Positions 1 through 7,182 of a stretch of 64,000 nt of DNA are shown here, one piece after another. The notes below the pieces were generated by a model. It was not told the DNA's origin. It did not search any database and saw only the letters and a list, made by a program, of their open reading frames with translations. Source of the DNA: CAMLHP01 sp035759745 (GTDB taxonomy: Bacteria > Gemmatimonadota > Gemmatimonadetes > Gemmatimonadales > GWC2-71-9); NCBI GenBank assembly GCA_035759745.1, contig DASTUF010000112.1, forward strand, positions 5,489-69,488, read 5' to 3'. Numbering within the stretch: the first letter of the stretch is position 1; every line of letters starts with the position of its first letter. A program made the translations under genes and the position numbers.

Positions 1-480
1 AAGCTGGACAACGACCTCTATATCCGCGACTACGGCAAGTGCATCCTCTGCTACAAGTGCGTCGAGGCGTGCGGCAAGGATGCCCAGAACACCTTTGCCC
101 TGACGGTGGCGGGACGGGGGTTCGACGCGAGGATCTCGACCGAGTTCGCGGTGCTTCTGCCCCAGTCGGCCTGCGTGTATTGCGGCAACTGCATCGGAGT
201 GTGCCCCACCGGGGCGCTGATGTTCAAGACCGAGTTCGACCGCCGGGCGGCCGGCACCTGGGACGAATCGGCGCAGGAAGTCACCACCACCATCTGTCCC
301 TACTGCGGCGTGGGTTGCAACCTCGAGCTCCACGTCCAGGGCAACGAGATCGTCAAGGTCACCTCGCCGCTGGACCACTCGGTGACTTCGGGCAACCTCT
401 GCATCAAGGGTCGCTTCGGCTGGAAGTTCGTGCAGAGCCGCGGGCCGGTGCGCCAGTCGGAGGGTGTGGACCGGGGCTGA
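1..480 (+). CDS. Formate dehydrogenase iron-sulfur subunit, separate from the Mo-binding subunit (5' partial)
   Basis: The reading frame is open at the window edge, so the N-terminus is missing; 159 residues are visible. Three cysteine clusters can be read: CxxCxxCxxxC at C14-C24, a second 4Fe-4S set at C58-C68 followed by Pro, and CPYCGVGC (C99, C102, C106) with C134, which is the molybdopterin oxidoreductase 4Fe-4S domain of formate dehydrogenase alpha chains. In fused FdhA the Mo-bis-MGD domain follows directly after a stretch like GRFGWKFVQ. Here a stop comes about 16 residues later, so the electron-input domains form their own protein. It presumably carries electrons between a separately encoded catalytic subunit and a diaphorase. 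It faces fdhD tail to tail with a 77 bp overlap. The Fe-S character is certain; the exact subunit name is inferred. Confidence 0.75.
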   Translation, partial: KLDNDLYIRDYGKCILCYKCVEACGKDAQNTFALTVAGRGFDARISTEFAVLLPQSACVYCGNCIGVCPTGALMFKTEFDRRAAGTWDESAQEVTTTICPYCGVGCNLELHVQGNEIVKVTSPLDHSVTSGNLCIKGRFGWKFVQSRGPVRQSEGVDRG

Positions 481-1333
481 CCACACGCTGCGGGTGGGTG
501 TAGACGGTCAGCCGGTCCTTCCGCGCAAAACCCACCAGCGTCATTCCTGACTCTCGCGCCACCCGCACCGCCAGTGCCGTAGGTCCCGAGATCGCCGCCA
601 GGATCGGCGCGCCCAGTGCACTCGCCTTCTGCACCATCTCGAAGCTGGCCCTGCTGGTCACCACCACGAATCCCTCGTCGGCATTCACCTTCTGCTTCAG
701 CGCCGCGCCCACCAGCTTGTCGAGCGCGTTGTGGCGGCCTACGTCCTCGCGGGCGAGCGTGATGGTGCCGTCGAGCGTGGCCCAGCCGGCGGCGTGGACC
801 GCGCCCGACTCGCGATTGAGGCGCTGATGCTCGGTGAGCGTGTCCAGCGCACGGTGAATGACGCCTGGCTCCACTGGCCGTCCTGGCGCCACCGTGTGGA
901 GTGTCTTCAGGACTCCTTCGAGATCGTTGGCTCCGCAGATTCCGCAACCGGTGCGGCCCGACAGCCGCCGGGCGCGGGATTCGATCTCCTTCGCGCGCTG
1001 GTGGGAGATCGAGATTTTCACCTCTATGCCCCGGCTCAGCCGCTCGACCGTGACGCCGAGCAGCTCATCGGGTGACGCGACCAGTTCCTCGGTGATGCTG
1101 AATCCGACGGCGAAATCCTCGAGGTCCTCGGGCGTCGCCATCATCACCACGTGGGGCACGTGGTTGTACACCAGCACGACAGGGGTCTCCTCGACGATGC
1201 TGCCCTGCGTGGTGGTCTCCCTCCCGTCCCTCCATTCGACCGCCTCCACCTCCAGCAGCGGGCCGGCGTGACCCAACCGTCGGAAACCGGCCGGTCCCAG
1301 GGGGCCACTGGAGCTGTCAGAGGTCGGTGCCAT
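404..1333 (-). CDS. fdhD: FdhD, sulfurtransferase for formate dehydrogenase maturation
   Basis: The 309 aa product matches FdhD, which passes sulfur from IscS to the molybdenum cofactor before it is inserted into formate dehydrogenase. Visible hallmarks are FAVGFSITEELV near residue 75, the catalytic cysteine pair CGICG (C130, C133), REDVGRHNALDKLVG and a C-terminal LVGFARKDRLTVYTHP. About 25 extra residues beyond the usual C-terminus run into the 3' end of the opposing Fe-S gene. An ATG at the chosen start is preceded by TATATT with 5 nt between, and there is no Shine-Dalgarno, so the mRNA may be leaderless. The neighbouring formate dehydrogenase subunit supports the call. Confidence 0.93.
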   Translation of the reverse strand: MAPTSDSSSGPLGPAGFRRLGHAGPLLEVEAVEWRDGRETTTQGSIVEETPVVLVYNHVPHVVMMATPEDLEDFAVGFSITEELVASPDELLGVTVERLSRGIEVKISISHQRAKEIESRARRLSGRTGCGICGANDLEGVLKTLHTVAPGRPVEPGVIHRALDTLTEHQRLNRESGAVHAAGWATLDGTITLAREDVGRHNALDKLVGAALKQKVNADEGFVVVTSRASFEMVQKASALGAPILAAISGPTALAVRVARESGMTLVGFARKDRLTVYTHPQRVVSPGPHPPTGAPARGSARTSSRSDP

Positions 1334-1338
1334 GCTCG

Positions 1339-1344
1339 AATATA
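1339..1344 (-). promoter_or_regulatory. Candidate -10 element of a leaderless fdhD promoter
   Basis: TATATT ends 5 nt before the fdhD ATG. This would put the transcription start at or next to the start codon. No ribosome binding site and no clear -35 box are seen. Confidence 0.45.
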
Positions 1345-1392
1345 TGGCTGCGGCTGGGTACGCGGCTGTTGCTGGGCGCTTGCAACCGCAAA

Positions 1393-1433
1393 GCCGCTTT
1401 AGCGGCAGAGCCGAGCGGCGGCTTCAGCCGCCG
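1393..1433. repeat. REP-like double hairpin, copy 1
   Basis: Two perfect hairpins in tandem: GCCGCTTTAGCGGC (1393-1406) and CGGCGGCTTCAGCCGCCG (1416-1433), joined by AGAGCCGAG. A diverged second copy lies at 2001-2041. It sits between the divergent fdhD and NTF2-like genes. Confidence 0.7.
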
Positions 1434-1493
1434 AGAGGGTAGTTGACGCCTCCTGTACCACTGCGCACGTTGGGAAGACCACAGGAGGTGGAT

Positions 1494-1910
1494 ATGGCAA
1501 CCCAGACAATTGAAGCCGAAGTGATGGAGCTCGAGAACCGCTTCTGGCAGGCGATGAAGGACAACGACGTGGATACGATGGTGGAACTCACCGACGAGCC
1601 GTGCGTGCTCACTGGCCCCCAGGGCCTCGGCCTGATCGACCGGAAGGCGCTCGCCGGCATGATGAAGGACGCCACATACACGCTGGACAGCTTCGAGATC
1701 AAGGAAGGTGTCAAATTCAGGCAGGTGGGCGACGATATAGCCATCGTCGGTTACACCGTCCACGAGGAACTCACGGTCGACGGGGAGCAGATCACGCTCG
1801 ATGCCGTCGATGCGACCACCTGGGTGCGCACGGATGGACATTGGCGCGCCGCTTCGCACAGCGAATCGATCCTGGGCGATCCGTTCGGCCGGGATCGCAA
1901 ACCGGTGTGA
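1494..1910 (+). CDS. NTF2-like (SnoaL/DUF4440-type) protein
   Basis: 138 aa alpha+beta cone protein of the nuclear-transport-factor-2-like superfamily. The first helix reads EVMELENRFWQAMKDND, followed by a VDTMVELTDEPCVLTGP strand pattern and a terminal TTWVRTDGHWRAASHSES strand, as in DUF4440/SnoaL-like proteins. Such proteins range from small isomerases to ligand-binding domains, so the substrate is unknown. The start is set by a strong AGGAGGTG (1483-1490) just upstream of ATG at 1494; a longer reading frame begins at 1443 but lacks such a site. It is a single gene flanked by REP-like repeats on both sides. Confidence 0.8.
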   Translation: MATQTIEAEVMELENRFWQAMKDNDVDTMVELTDEPCVLTGPQGLGLIDRKALAGMMKDATYTLDSFEIKEGVKFRQVGDDIAIVGYTVHEELTVDGEQITLDAVDATTWVRTDGHWRAASHSESILGDPFGRDRKPV

Positions 1911-1927
1911 GGGCGGTTGAGAAGGCA

Positions 1928-1992
1928 CGGCAGTCAGGGCGCTCCCCTCTGGCAGATACGTGACCTGCCTGCGGGGAGCGCCCCGACCGCCG
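1928..1992. repeat. Long hairpin with conserved loop (family H, copy 1)
   Basis: About 20 bp arms (1928-1947 and 1973-1992, two mismatches) enclose a 25 nt loop that contains a 5 bp inner stem GGCAG/CTGCC around ATACGTGAC. The core CCCCTCTGGCAGATACGTG continues into GACCTGCCTGCGGGG. It lies between convergent genes. A second copy, at 46674-46740 on the other strand, has the same loop but different, still self-complementary arms. Confidence 0.75.
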
Positions 1993-2000
1993 TATCCCGA

Positions 2001-2041
2001 CGCCACTTCAGCGGCAGAGCCGAGTTGCGGCTTCAGCCGCT
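2001..2041. repeat. REP-like double hairpin, copy 2 (diverged)
   Basis: Related to 1393-1433: an imperfect first hairpin at about 2003-2014, the same AGAGCCGAG linker, then TGCGGCTTCAGCCGCT. It directly follows the family-H hairpin and precedes the stop codon of the opposing gene. Confidence 0.6.
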
Positions 2042-2057
2042 GTTCGGCGGTCGTGCC

Positions 2058-2594
2058 TCAGAACCGCGCCGAGAGTCCCAGCCGCGCCCCATTGGGGCCG
2101 GGCGAGACGAGCAACGTTACAGCCGGGGGATTCGGCTCCACTGGTTCCCACCGATCCGTGGTCATCAGCGTGCCAAGGCCGGCGCCCACCACGCCGCCCA
2201 ACCCGGTGGTCAGTACCACGGCGAGCGGGAACGCTGCCGCTGGCAGGTCGTCCCAACATTCATCCCCCTCGGCGAGGCACCCGACCGCGAGCGCGGTTCC
2301 CATCCCTGCGCCGACGATGGCGCCGTACTTGATACCCCGGAGGGTGTTGGACTTCCGGCCTCGGCTAATGTCGAGCCGGGTGACGTGGTCGCGCGCAACG
2401 GCCACTTCGCGACGATCGGACATCAGGTACAATGAGTCGGCGCTGCTGCGGAGGAGGGTGCCAGTGAGCCAGCCGGATCCGGGACCCTGCTTCACGCGAA
2501 TGCGGGACTGCGGGGGAGGGTCGGCGCTCTGCGCCACCAGAGGGACAGCGACAGAGCCTGCGAGCAGAACGAGAAGGCAGCCGATGCGAAACAT
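2058..2594 (-). CDS. Small exported protein with glycine-zipper segments, function unknown
   Basis: 178 aa. A signal peptide (MFRIGCLLVLLAGSVAVPLVAQ) is followed by a small beta domain with a SADSLYLMSDRREVAVARDHVTRLDISRG pattern. Two glycine-rich hydrophobic stretches follow (GAIVGAGMGTALAVG and TGLGGVVGAGLGTLM), typical of glycine-zipper outer-membrane or periplasmic proteins. ATG at 2594 is chosen because it has GGAG 8 nt upstream and begins the signal peptide; an upstream start at 2639 would prepend 15 polar residues. No catalytic motif is seen. Confidence 0.65.
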   Translation of the reverse strand: MFRIGCLLVLLAGSVAVPLVAQSADPPPQSRIRVKQGPGSGWLTGTLLRSSADSLYLMSDRREVAVARDHVTRLDISRGRKSNTLRGIKYGAIVGAGMGTALAVGCLAEGDECWDDLPAAAFPLAVVLTTGLGGVVGAGLGTLMTTDRWEPVEPNPPAVTLLVSPGPNGARLGLSARF

Positions 2595-2657
2595 GGTAAG
2601 CACTCCGGGCCAGGGTGAGTACTGGCGGGAGTGTGCCATCGGCCGGTCAAGCGAAGG

Positions 2658-3005
2658 TCAAGCGGCGCTGCCGCCCAGGTTCTCCTGGATGAACCGGGGG
2701 CTAAGGTGCACGTCTACCTGCACCAACGGCAGGTCGCCGATGGACTTGAACTCGTGTACCTCGCCGGCCTTGATGACCAGGATGTCGCCGGCGCCGGCCT
2801 CGAATTCCTCGCCATTTACTACATAGCGGCCTCGGCCCTCGCGAATGAACTGGATCTCATCGTAGGGATGGCGGTGGGGCCCGGGCCCTCGGCCGGGTGC
2901 GCCATTGAAGAGAAAGACCGAGATGCCAGTGTCACCCTGGTCGGCGCCGACGAAGTTGTGGGAGCTTCCCACCAGGGGCAGGTCCTGCTGACGAATTCGG
3001 TGCAT
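2658..3005 (-). CDS. Single-domain cupin
   Basis: 115 aa, the length of one cupin barrel. Cupin motif 1 is GPGPHRHPYDEIQFI with metal ligands H44, H46 and E50. Motif 2 is GDILVIKAGEVHEF with H84, so all four metal ligands are present. Such proteins bind a divalent metal and act as small dioxygenases, isomerases or sensors; the substrate cannot be told. It is downstream of and co-directional with the ATP-grasp gene (22 nt gap) and probably in its operon. Confidence 0.85.
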   Translation of the reverse strand: MHRIRQQDLPLVGSSHNFVGADQGDTGISVFLFNGAPGRGPGPHRHPYDEIQFIREGRGRYVVNGEEFEAGAGDILVIKAGEVHEFKSIGDLPLVQVDVHLSPRFIQENLGGSAA

Positions 3006-3027
3006 GCCGGGATTCAGTTGACAGTGG

Positions 3028-3912
3028 TCAAGGTTGCGCCAGCCGCGCCATCAGCGCATCAGCCATCCGCGATGCAGCCTGGGGTATGAGATCGAAGCTC
3101 AGCACCGGCTCGATGAGCTCCAGCTCCATCACCACCAGCCGCCCATTCAAGCGAGCCAGGTCGAGCCGGGCATAGAGCAGCCCGGGAGGGAGCATCGAGT
3201 AGATCGCGTCGGCGGCGGCGAGGTCTGCGTTGGAAGCCTCGGCCAGCGCCAGGGTTCCGCCGTAGATCTCCTGCACCCGGTAGTCGCCCTCGGCGGGCAG
3301 TTTTCGCAGCGCGTGACTGAACGCGCCGTCGATATAGACGAACGACCATTCGCCTTCGGTGACGACGCTGTCGAGCAGCGGCTGCACCAGCAGGCCCGGT
3401 GCCAGTTCCTTCTCGACGTCGCGCACCGCAGCTCGGCGCACGCCCGACCCGCCCGCGCCGACCGCCGGCTTGAGCACTGCCTCCCCGGCGCCGAGTTTCT
3501 CGAGTGAACTGCGGATCGCGGCCGGCTCGTCGCGTCCTGCCTGCCAGGTGGGCACTGTCGGCATCCCCCGGTGCGCGATTTCCAGCAGGTAGCGCTTGTC
3601 GCTGTTCCAGCGCACCACTTCGAGCGGATTGAAGATCCGGCACCCGGCAGAGTCGATGGCGCTGAGGGTGTCGAGAAAGCCGTCCCGGTCATCGATGTAG
3701 TCGAAGGTGGCGCGAATGGCGGCGGCGTCGAAGTCCGCCCAGTGTGTGCCGTTGCCCTTCCACGCCAACTGTTCGGCGCGGGCGCCGCGAGCGTTGAGCT
3801 CGCGCACCAGGAGGGCCTCGTCGGCATACAGCGCCTCGGAATGGACCATGTCGGGAGTGACGTGGGAAGGAAGCTGGGCGCCCTGGAGCACGGCGATGCG
3901 GGGGTGATTCAA
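3028..3912 (-). CDS. ATP-grasp ligase (RimK/DcsG-like)
   Basis: About 294 aa. The central AVLKPAVGAGGSGVRRA region is the ATP-grasp lysine/glycine loop, LLVQPLLDSVVTEGEWSFVYIDG gives the metal and ATP binding strands, and RLVVMELELIEPVLSFDL the terminal E...E/N metal site. The family joins carboxylates to amines through acyl phosphates; the closest characterised style is the cycloserine enzyme DcsG or glutathione-synthase-like ligases, but the substrate is unknown. I place the start at TTG 3912, which overlaps the upstream TGA as TTGA and yields MNHPRIAVLQG. An upstream reading frame to 4068 would run through the preceding gene. Translational coupling is likely. Confidence 0.7.
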   Translation of the reverse strand: MNHPRIAVLQGAQLPSHVTPDMVHSEALYADEALLVRELNARGARAEQLAWKGNGTHWADFDAAAIRATFDYIDDRDGFLDTLSAIDSAGCRIFNPLEVVRWNSDKRYLLEIAHRGMPTVPTWQAGRDEPAAIRSSLEKLGAGEAVLKPAVGAGGSGVRRAAVRDVEKELAPGLLVQPLLDSVVTEGEWSFVYIDGAFSHALRKLPAEGDYRVQEIYGGTLALAEASNADLAAADAIYSMLPPGLLYARLDLARLNGRLVVMELELIEPVLSFDLIPQAASRMADALMARLAQP

Positions 3913-4355
3913 GGCCCCACGCTGCCATTGAGATCCACCAGTTCTCCATCCTTCAACTGAACGCCCAGGGTATGCTCCTCGTCCCACTGGGTTTCCATCC
4001 GGATCTCCACCGTGAACGCTCGGCGCTCGGGATCGATGTCTACATAGGTGACATGCAGGTAGCTCCACACGTCGCCCGGGTCGACCAGTTCATCGAGCGT
4101 TCCTTCCTCGCTGTAGGGCTCGTAGTGCTCGAACAGCGCGTCCGCCACCTGCGACTCCAGCGCGGCGTACTCTGTCGGCAGCGCCGCGGCCAGTTCCAGC
4201 GCGGCTGACGACGGCGCCTTGCGGTCACCCGCCAGGTGCAACTCGACCTTGCCGTGAGGTGGAAGGTTGATGGCGCCGATCCAGTCGCCGTGCTTGCGGA
4301 TGAACGTGCCCAGGCGGGCGTGGGTGAAGGGCTCTGATGCAAGGAAGGCAGCCAT
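3909..4355 (-). CDS. Conserved acidic protein of unknown function
   Basis: 148 aa, soluble, without signal peptide. It has the layout of a small protein that measures or binds something: an N-terminal FTHARLGTFIRKHGDWIGAI, a helical middle, and a C-terminal beta half (VWSYLHVTYVDIDPERRA, VEIRMETQWDEEHTLGVQL). It resembles DUF2262/DUF6985-type domains, but I cannot assign it firmly. It overlaps the ATP-grasp gene by 4 nt, so the two are probably translated together. Confidence 0.65.
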   Translation of the reverse strand: MAAFLASEPFTHARLGTFIRKHGDWIGAINLPPHGKVELHLAGDRKAPSSAALELAAALPTEYAALESQVADALFEHYEPYSEEGTLDELVDPGDVWSYLHVTYVDIDPERRAFTVEIRMETQWDEEHTLGVQLKDGELVDLNGSVGP

Positions 4356-4389
4356 GGCGGCCTCGGGGTTGGGGTCCGTTACCGTCAGT

Positions 4390-4830
4390 CTACTGCGCCG
4401 ACCCGGAGCCTGCCAGCGCCTCGCATCGAGCCTTCAGTCCGCGGTTCTCATCGGCGATGGCCTTCCGGATTCCCAGCCACAGCACCGGCCACAAGAGGAT
4501 CGTTAGCACACCGTGGGCGTCAACCCGCAACTCGTTCCGCGTGGCGCCCCCTTCGGGGATGACGTGGTGGCTCCCGACGAAATGGAGGCCGGGTCGGCGG
4601 GTCTCCCAGCTGAAACGTTCACCCGGCACGAACTCGGTGACGGTCCATGTCGCCTCAGGTTGGGTCGGCTGCTTGAGGAGGGCGACGCTGCCGAGTCCGA
4701 ATGGACCGTTGTCCAGCCGACTCGCGGCGGTGACGGTCGACGTCCACTCCGGCCACCGTTCGATGTCCTGGCTGACGGACCAGACCAGCTCCGGCGGCGC
4801 TGCAATTGCGATCGTGTTCTCAAGGCGCAT
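4390..4830 (-). CDS. SRPBCC (polyketide cyclase/START-like) protein
   Basis: 146 aa helix-grip protein. It opens with MRLENTIAIAAPPELVWSVSQDIERWPEWT, the standard first strand and two short helices of SRPBCC proteins, and ends with the long C-terminal helix. An inserted hydrophobic ILLWPVLWLGIRKAI may anchor it to a membrane. These proteins bind hydrophobic ligands; no catalytic residue stands out. ATG at 4830 has TAGACT 7 nt upstream and no ribosome binding site. Confidence 0.8.
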   Translation of the reverse strand: MRLENTIAIAAPPELVWSVSQDIERWPEWTSTVTAASRLDNGPFGLGSVALLKQPTQPEATWTVTEFVPGERFSWETRRPGLHFVGSHHVIPEGGATRNELRVDAHGVLTILLWPVLWLGIRKAIADENRGLKARCEALAGSGSAQ

Positions 4831-4837
4831 GAGGAAC

Positions 4838-4843
4838 AGTCTA
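4838..4843 (-). promoter_or_regulatory. Candidate leaderless -10 element (SRPBCC gene)
   Basis: TAGACT ends 7 nt before the ATG at 4830; no Shine-Dalgarno lies between. Confidence 0.4.
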
Positions 4844-4847
4844 CGCT

Positions 4848-5471
4848 CTAGCGCGGTCGAGCGGCAGGCTTCCGTTCGGGGACGATCGTCTCGCCCCGGG
4901 CGAGCATGTCCACCAGCTGGGCGATCTTCCTGGCCCGGCCCGCGGGCGTCTTCATGTTGTTGGTGCGGAAGGCCAGTGCGAAGAGGTTGGTCTTGCCCAG
5001 GGTCTGGAACGTCTTCCTTGCGCGGGCGTTGGCCTCGATGGCGGCGCGCAGGTCGGCGGGCACGGTGTCCACGGTGGCGCTGCGGATCGGTGCGTAGGCC
5101 GCGTCCCAGCGGCCGTCCGCCTTGGCGGCGTCGACTTCCCGCTGGCCCTGCGGAGTCATGCGTCCGGCCGCTACCAGCCGGGCCACGTTCTCGCGATTCA
5201 CCTGGCTCCAGGTACTCTTCGGCTTGCGGCGGCTGTACCGCTGCAGGTAGGACTCCTCGTCGTGGCTCTTCCGGATGGCATCGATCCAGCCCCAGCAGAG
5301 CGCCACATCGAGCGCTTCGGCGGGCGTCACCGTCTTCCTGCCAGTCCCCTTCTTGTAGATGCGGATCCAGATCTCGGACTCGCGCTCGTGGTTGGCACGG
5401 AGCCAGGTCTGGAACGCCTGCCAGGTGCGGAAGCTCTTGATCGTGCGGGGATCAGGGGTGACGGGTGGCAT
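4848..5471 (-). CDS. YdeI/OmpD-associated family protein
   Basis: 207 aa. The sequence TWQAFQTWLRANHERESEIWIRIYKKGTGRKTV, then ALDVALCWGWIDAIRKS, and a later helical TLGKTNLFALAFRTNNMKTPAGRARKI are the hallmarks of the YdeI-type bacteriocin-protection/OmpD-associated family. Its biochemical role is not known. ATG at 5471 is chosen over an upstream start at 5519: it gives the family's normal N-terminus and has TATATT exactly 6 nt upstream. The longer start would add 16 non-conserved residues. Confidence 0.85.
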   Translation of the reverse strand: MPPVTPDPRTIKSFRTWQAFQTWLRANHERESEIWIRIYKKGTGRKTVTPAEALDVALCWGWIDAIRKSHDEESYLQRYSRRKPKSTWSQVNRENVARLVAAGRMTPQGQREVDAAKADGRWDAAYAPIRSATVDTVPADLRAAIEANARARKTFQTLGKTNLFALAFRTNNMKTPAGRARKIAQLVDMLARGETIVPERKPAARPR

Positions 5472-5477
5472 GGCGGA

Positions 5478-5483
5478 AATATA
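5478..5483 (-). promoter_or_regulatory. Candidate leaderless -10 element (YdeI-family gene)
   Basis: TATATT, then 6 nt (TCCGCC), then ATG. The perfect spacing and missing ribosome binding site suggest that transcription starts at the start codon. Confidence 0.5.
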
Positions 5484-5499
5484 TGGCTCGGCCGCGAGG

Positions 5500-6141
5500 C
5501 TATGGCTCGGTGACGACAATCGTGAAAGCTGAGGTCACGCCCTCCGCCCTCGCTGAGATGGTGGCCTGGCCAGGCCCGACCCCCCAGACCCGCGCGAGAC
5601 CGGAACTGAATCCGCTGCGAGGTGTGTACTCGATGGTCGCCATCGTCGAATCGCTGGATGTCCACGCGACCTGTCGCTGCAACGGGTTGCCCACACTGTC
5701 CAGAACCTCATAGTGGATATCGGTTGACTGACCCACAGCGATCGAGCTGGACGCCGGGGCAAGGTTCACGGCCGCAACAGAGGCGCGGTGAACCAGGATC
5801 GGAATGGTATCCGCCAGGGGACGTGCCGAATGCTGCGCTATGATCAGCCCGGTTGTCGCTTCCCATCCATGGACGGTCACCTCCCACGGCAGTGGGCGCA
5901 GAAATCCTGACGAAAACCCTACTGCGTTCGAGGGCGGATCGGACAGGAAGGACCAGTTTACCTGGCTGATCACCTGATATTCGGACAGGTTCGTGAACAG
6001 AGCGACCGTCGTGAACTGCCCTTCCACGAGCTCGATACGGCGCGGGGAGATCCGGAAGCTTGGCGCAGCCGCTGGAGCGGCAGCCTCATCACAACCTGCG
6101 ATCAGTCCGACCAGGAGCGGGAGAATCCGCATAGGGCGCAT
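5500..6141 (-). CDS. Lipoprotein with a bacterial Ig-like (BIG2) domain
   Basis: 213 aa. The signal peptide ends in a lipobox VGLIAGC with C17 as the lipidation site. The C-terminal half (from about residue 125: ASVAAVNLAPASSSIAVGQ ... VAWTSSDSTMATI ... VGPGQATISARAEGVTSAFTIVV) has the repeating pattern of a BIG2 Ig-like fold. The N-terminal half also looks beta-rich, possibly another Ig-like domain. It is probably a surface or periplasmic adhesion or structural protein. GAGGA 4 nt before ATG gives a normal ribosome binding site. Confidence 0.75.
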   Translation of the reverse strand: MRPMRILPLLVGLIAGCDEAAAPAAAPSFRISPRRIELVEGQFTTVALFTNLSEYQVISQVNWSFLSDPPSNAVGFSSGFLRPLPWEVTVHGWEATTGLIIAQHSARPLADTIPILVHRASVAAVNLAPASSSIAVGQSTDIHYEVLDSVGNPLQRQVAWTSSDSTMATIEYTPRSGFSSGLARVWGVGPGQATISARAEGVTSAFTIVVTEP

Positions 6142-6267
6142 AGGTTCCTCACAGCATGAGGGAGCAGCACGGTGGTCGCAGGGGCCTGCGAAGCGACGGC
6201 ACCACCAAGCAACGGACGAGGCATCAAGCAGGAGTCAAGGCAGGGTGGGGAGCTGACGGTATAGTCA

Positions 6268-6297
6268 AGAAAAAAGGCCGGCGCACCCGCGCCGGCC
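6268..6297 (-). terminator. Rho-independent terminator of the tRNA pair
   Basis: On the minus strand GGCCGGCGC-GGGT-GCGCCGGCC is followed by TTTTTTCTT: a perfect 9 bp stem, a 4 nt loop and a U tract, placed 1 nt after the tRNA-Gln 3' end. It is the only classical intrinsic terminator I see in the window. Confidence 0.92.
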
Positions 6298-6298
6298 A

Positions 6299-6371
6299 TT
6301 GCCCCTCCTGGGCTCGAACCAGGACTCTCCTGATCCAGAGTCAGGCGTGTTGCCAGTTACACCAAGGGGCA
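6299..6371 (-). tRNA. tRNA-Gln (CUG anticodon)
   Basis: 73 nt. It folds with acceptor TGCCCCT/AGGGGCA, D stem GTGT/ACAC, anticodon stem CCTGA/TCAGG with loop CTCTGGA (anticodon CTG), and T stem CCTGG/CCAGG around TTCGAGC. CCA is not encoded. It lies 17 nt downstream of tRNA-Ala and upstream of the terminator, so both are one transcript. Confidence 0.95.
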
Positions 6372-6388
6372 GAATCTCGAATTTTCAA

Positions 6389-6461
6389 TGGAGCTGAGGG
6401 GGATCGAACCCCTGACCTCTGCAGTGCGATTGCAGCGCTCTCCCAGCTGAGCTACAGCCCC
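6389..6461 (-). tRNA. tRNA-Ala (CGC anticodon)
   Basis: 73 nt. Acceptor GGGGCTG/CAGCTCC (one G-U pair), anticodon stem CTGCA/TGCAG with loop ATCGCAC (anticodon CGC), T arm GGGGTTCGATCCCC. CCA is not encoded. Confidence 0.95.
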
Positions 6462-6535
6462 AGAGAGGCACAAAGGTAGCCAGGGGCCGGACTTCGCGAA
6501 AGTTCCGGCCCCGAGGCACGCCCGTTCCCCGGCCC

Positions 6536-7132
6536 CTACTCCACCGGCACCATTAGATGGGCGTACGGACTGCCGGACCACATCACCCAGGCCCCGTTGC
6601 CCGCCGCGGTTGGCAGTCCAGCCAGCGCAGCCGGATCAGCTGGCACCAGCATCGTATGCGGCGGCTCGGTATTCCACTCGCCACCGGCCGGGGGCGCCAT
6701 CATCGACGGGTCATCGTTGCTTGCATCCGCCCCGCCCTGGAGCATGTACCCCACCCCGGCCTCGTCGGTCTCGAACGGCGCCTGCCGACTCCAGGCGTCG
6801 ACCAGCCGGACCCACACCGAATCGAGGCACATCGGGTCGTTGACCGGGGTCAGCGGCAGGTCGGGCATGCAGGTCCAGCCATTGGTGCCCGCCCGCAGCT
6901 GGGTCATCGGCGCACCCGCGCTGTCCCCCCACGCCATGACGGTCGCATTCGCCGTGACCACGGAAGGCCCCGCGCTAATCGCATTCTGGATACTCCACTC
7001 CGGCGTGCCCTCCGCCGGCATGGTAGCCTCGGCCGCCATCTCGGATTCGCCCTCCGCAGCCTCGGGCGCTGGTCGCTGGCAGCCAAACAGGAGGAAAGGA
7101 ACCACTGCCACTGCTGCGGGAAGCCGATACAT
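6536..7132 (-). CDS. Lipoprotein of unknown function
   Basis: 198 aa. A lipobox PFLLFGC puts the modified cysteine at residue 18; an Ala/Glu-rich linker follows, then a globular domain of about 150 residues with three cysteines or so and a Trp-rich end (GAWVMWSGSPYAHLMV). I recognise no family. A strong AAGGAGGA lies 5 nt before the ATG, and TTGACA lies further upstream, so this gene is expressed with a normal leader. It is transcribed toward the tRNA genes. Confidence 0.65.
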   Translation of the reverse strand: MYRLPAAVAVVPFLLFGCQRPAPEAAEGESEMAAEATMPAEGTPEWSIQNAISAGPSVVTANATVMAWGDSAGAPMTQLRAGTNGWTCMPDLPLTPVNDPMCLDSVWVRLVDAWSRQAPFETDEAGVGYMLQGGADASNDDPSMMAPPAGGEWNTEPPHTMLVPADPAALAGLPTAAGNGAWVMWSGSPYAHLMVPVE

Positions 7133-7182
7133 AAAGATCCTCCTTCATGTCAAGGCTCGGACTGCGGAATAGAACTGGAACG

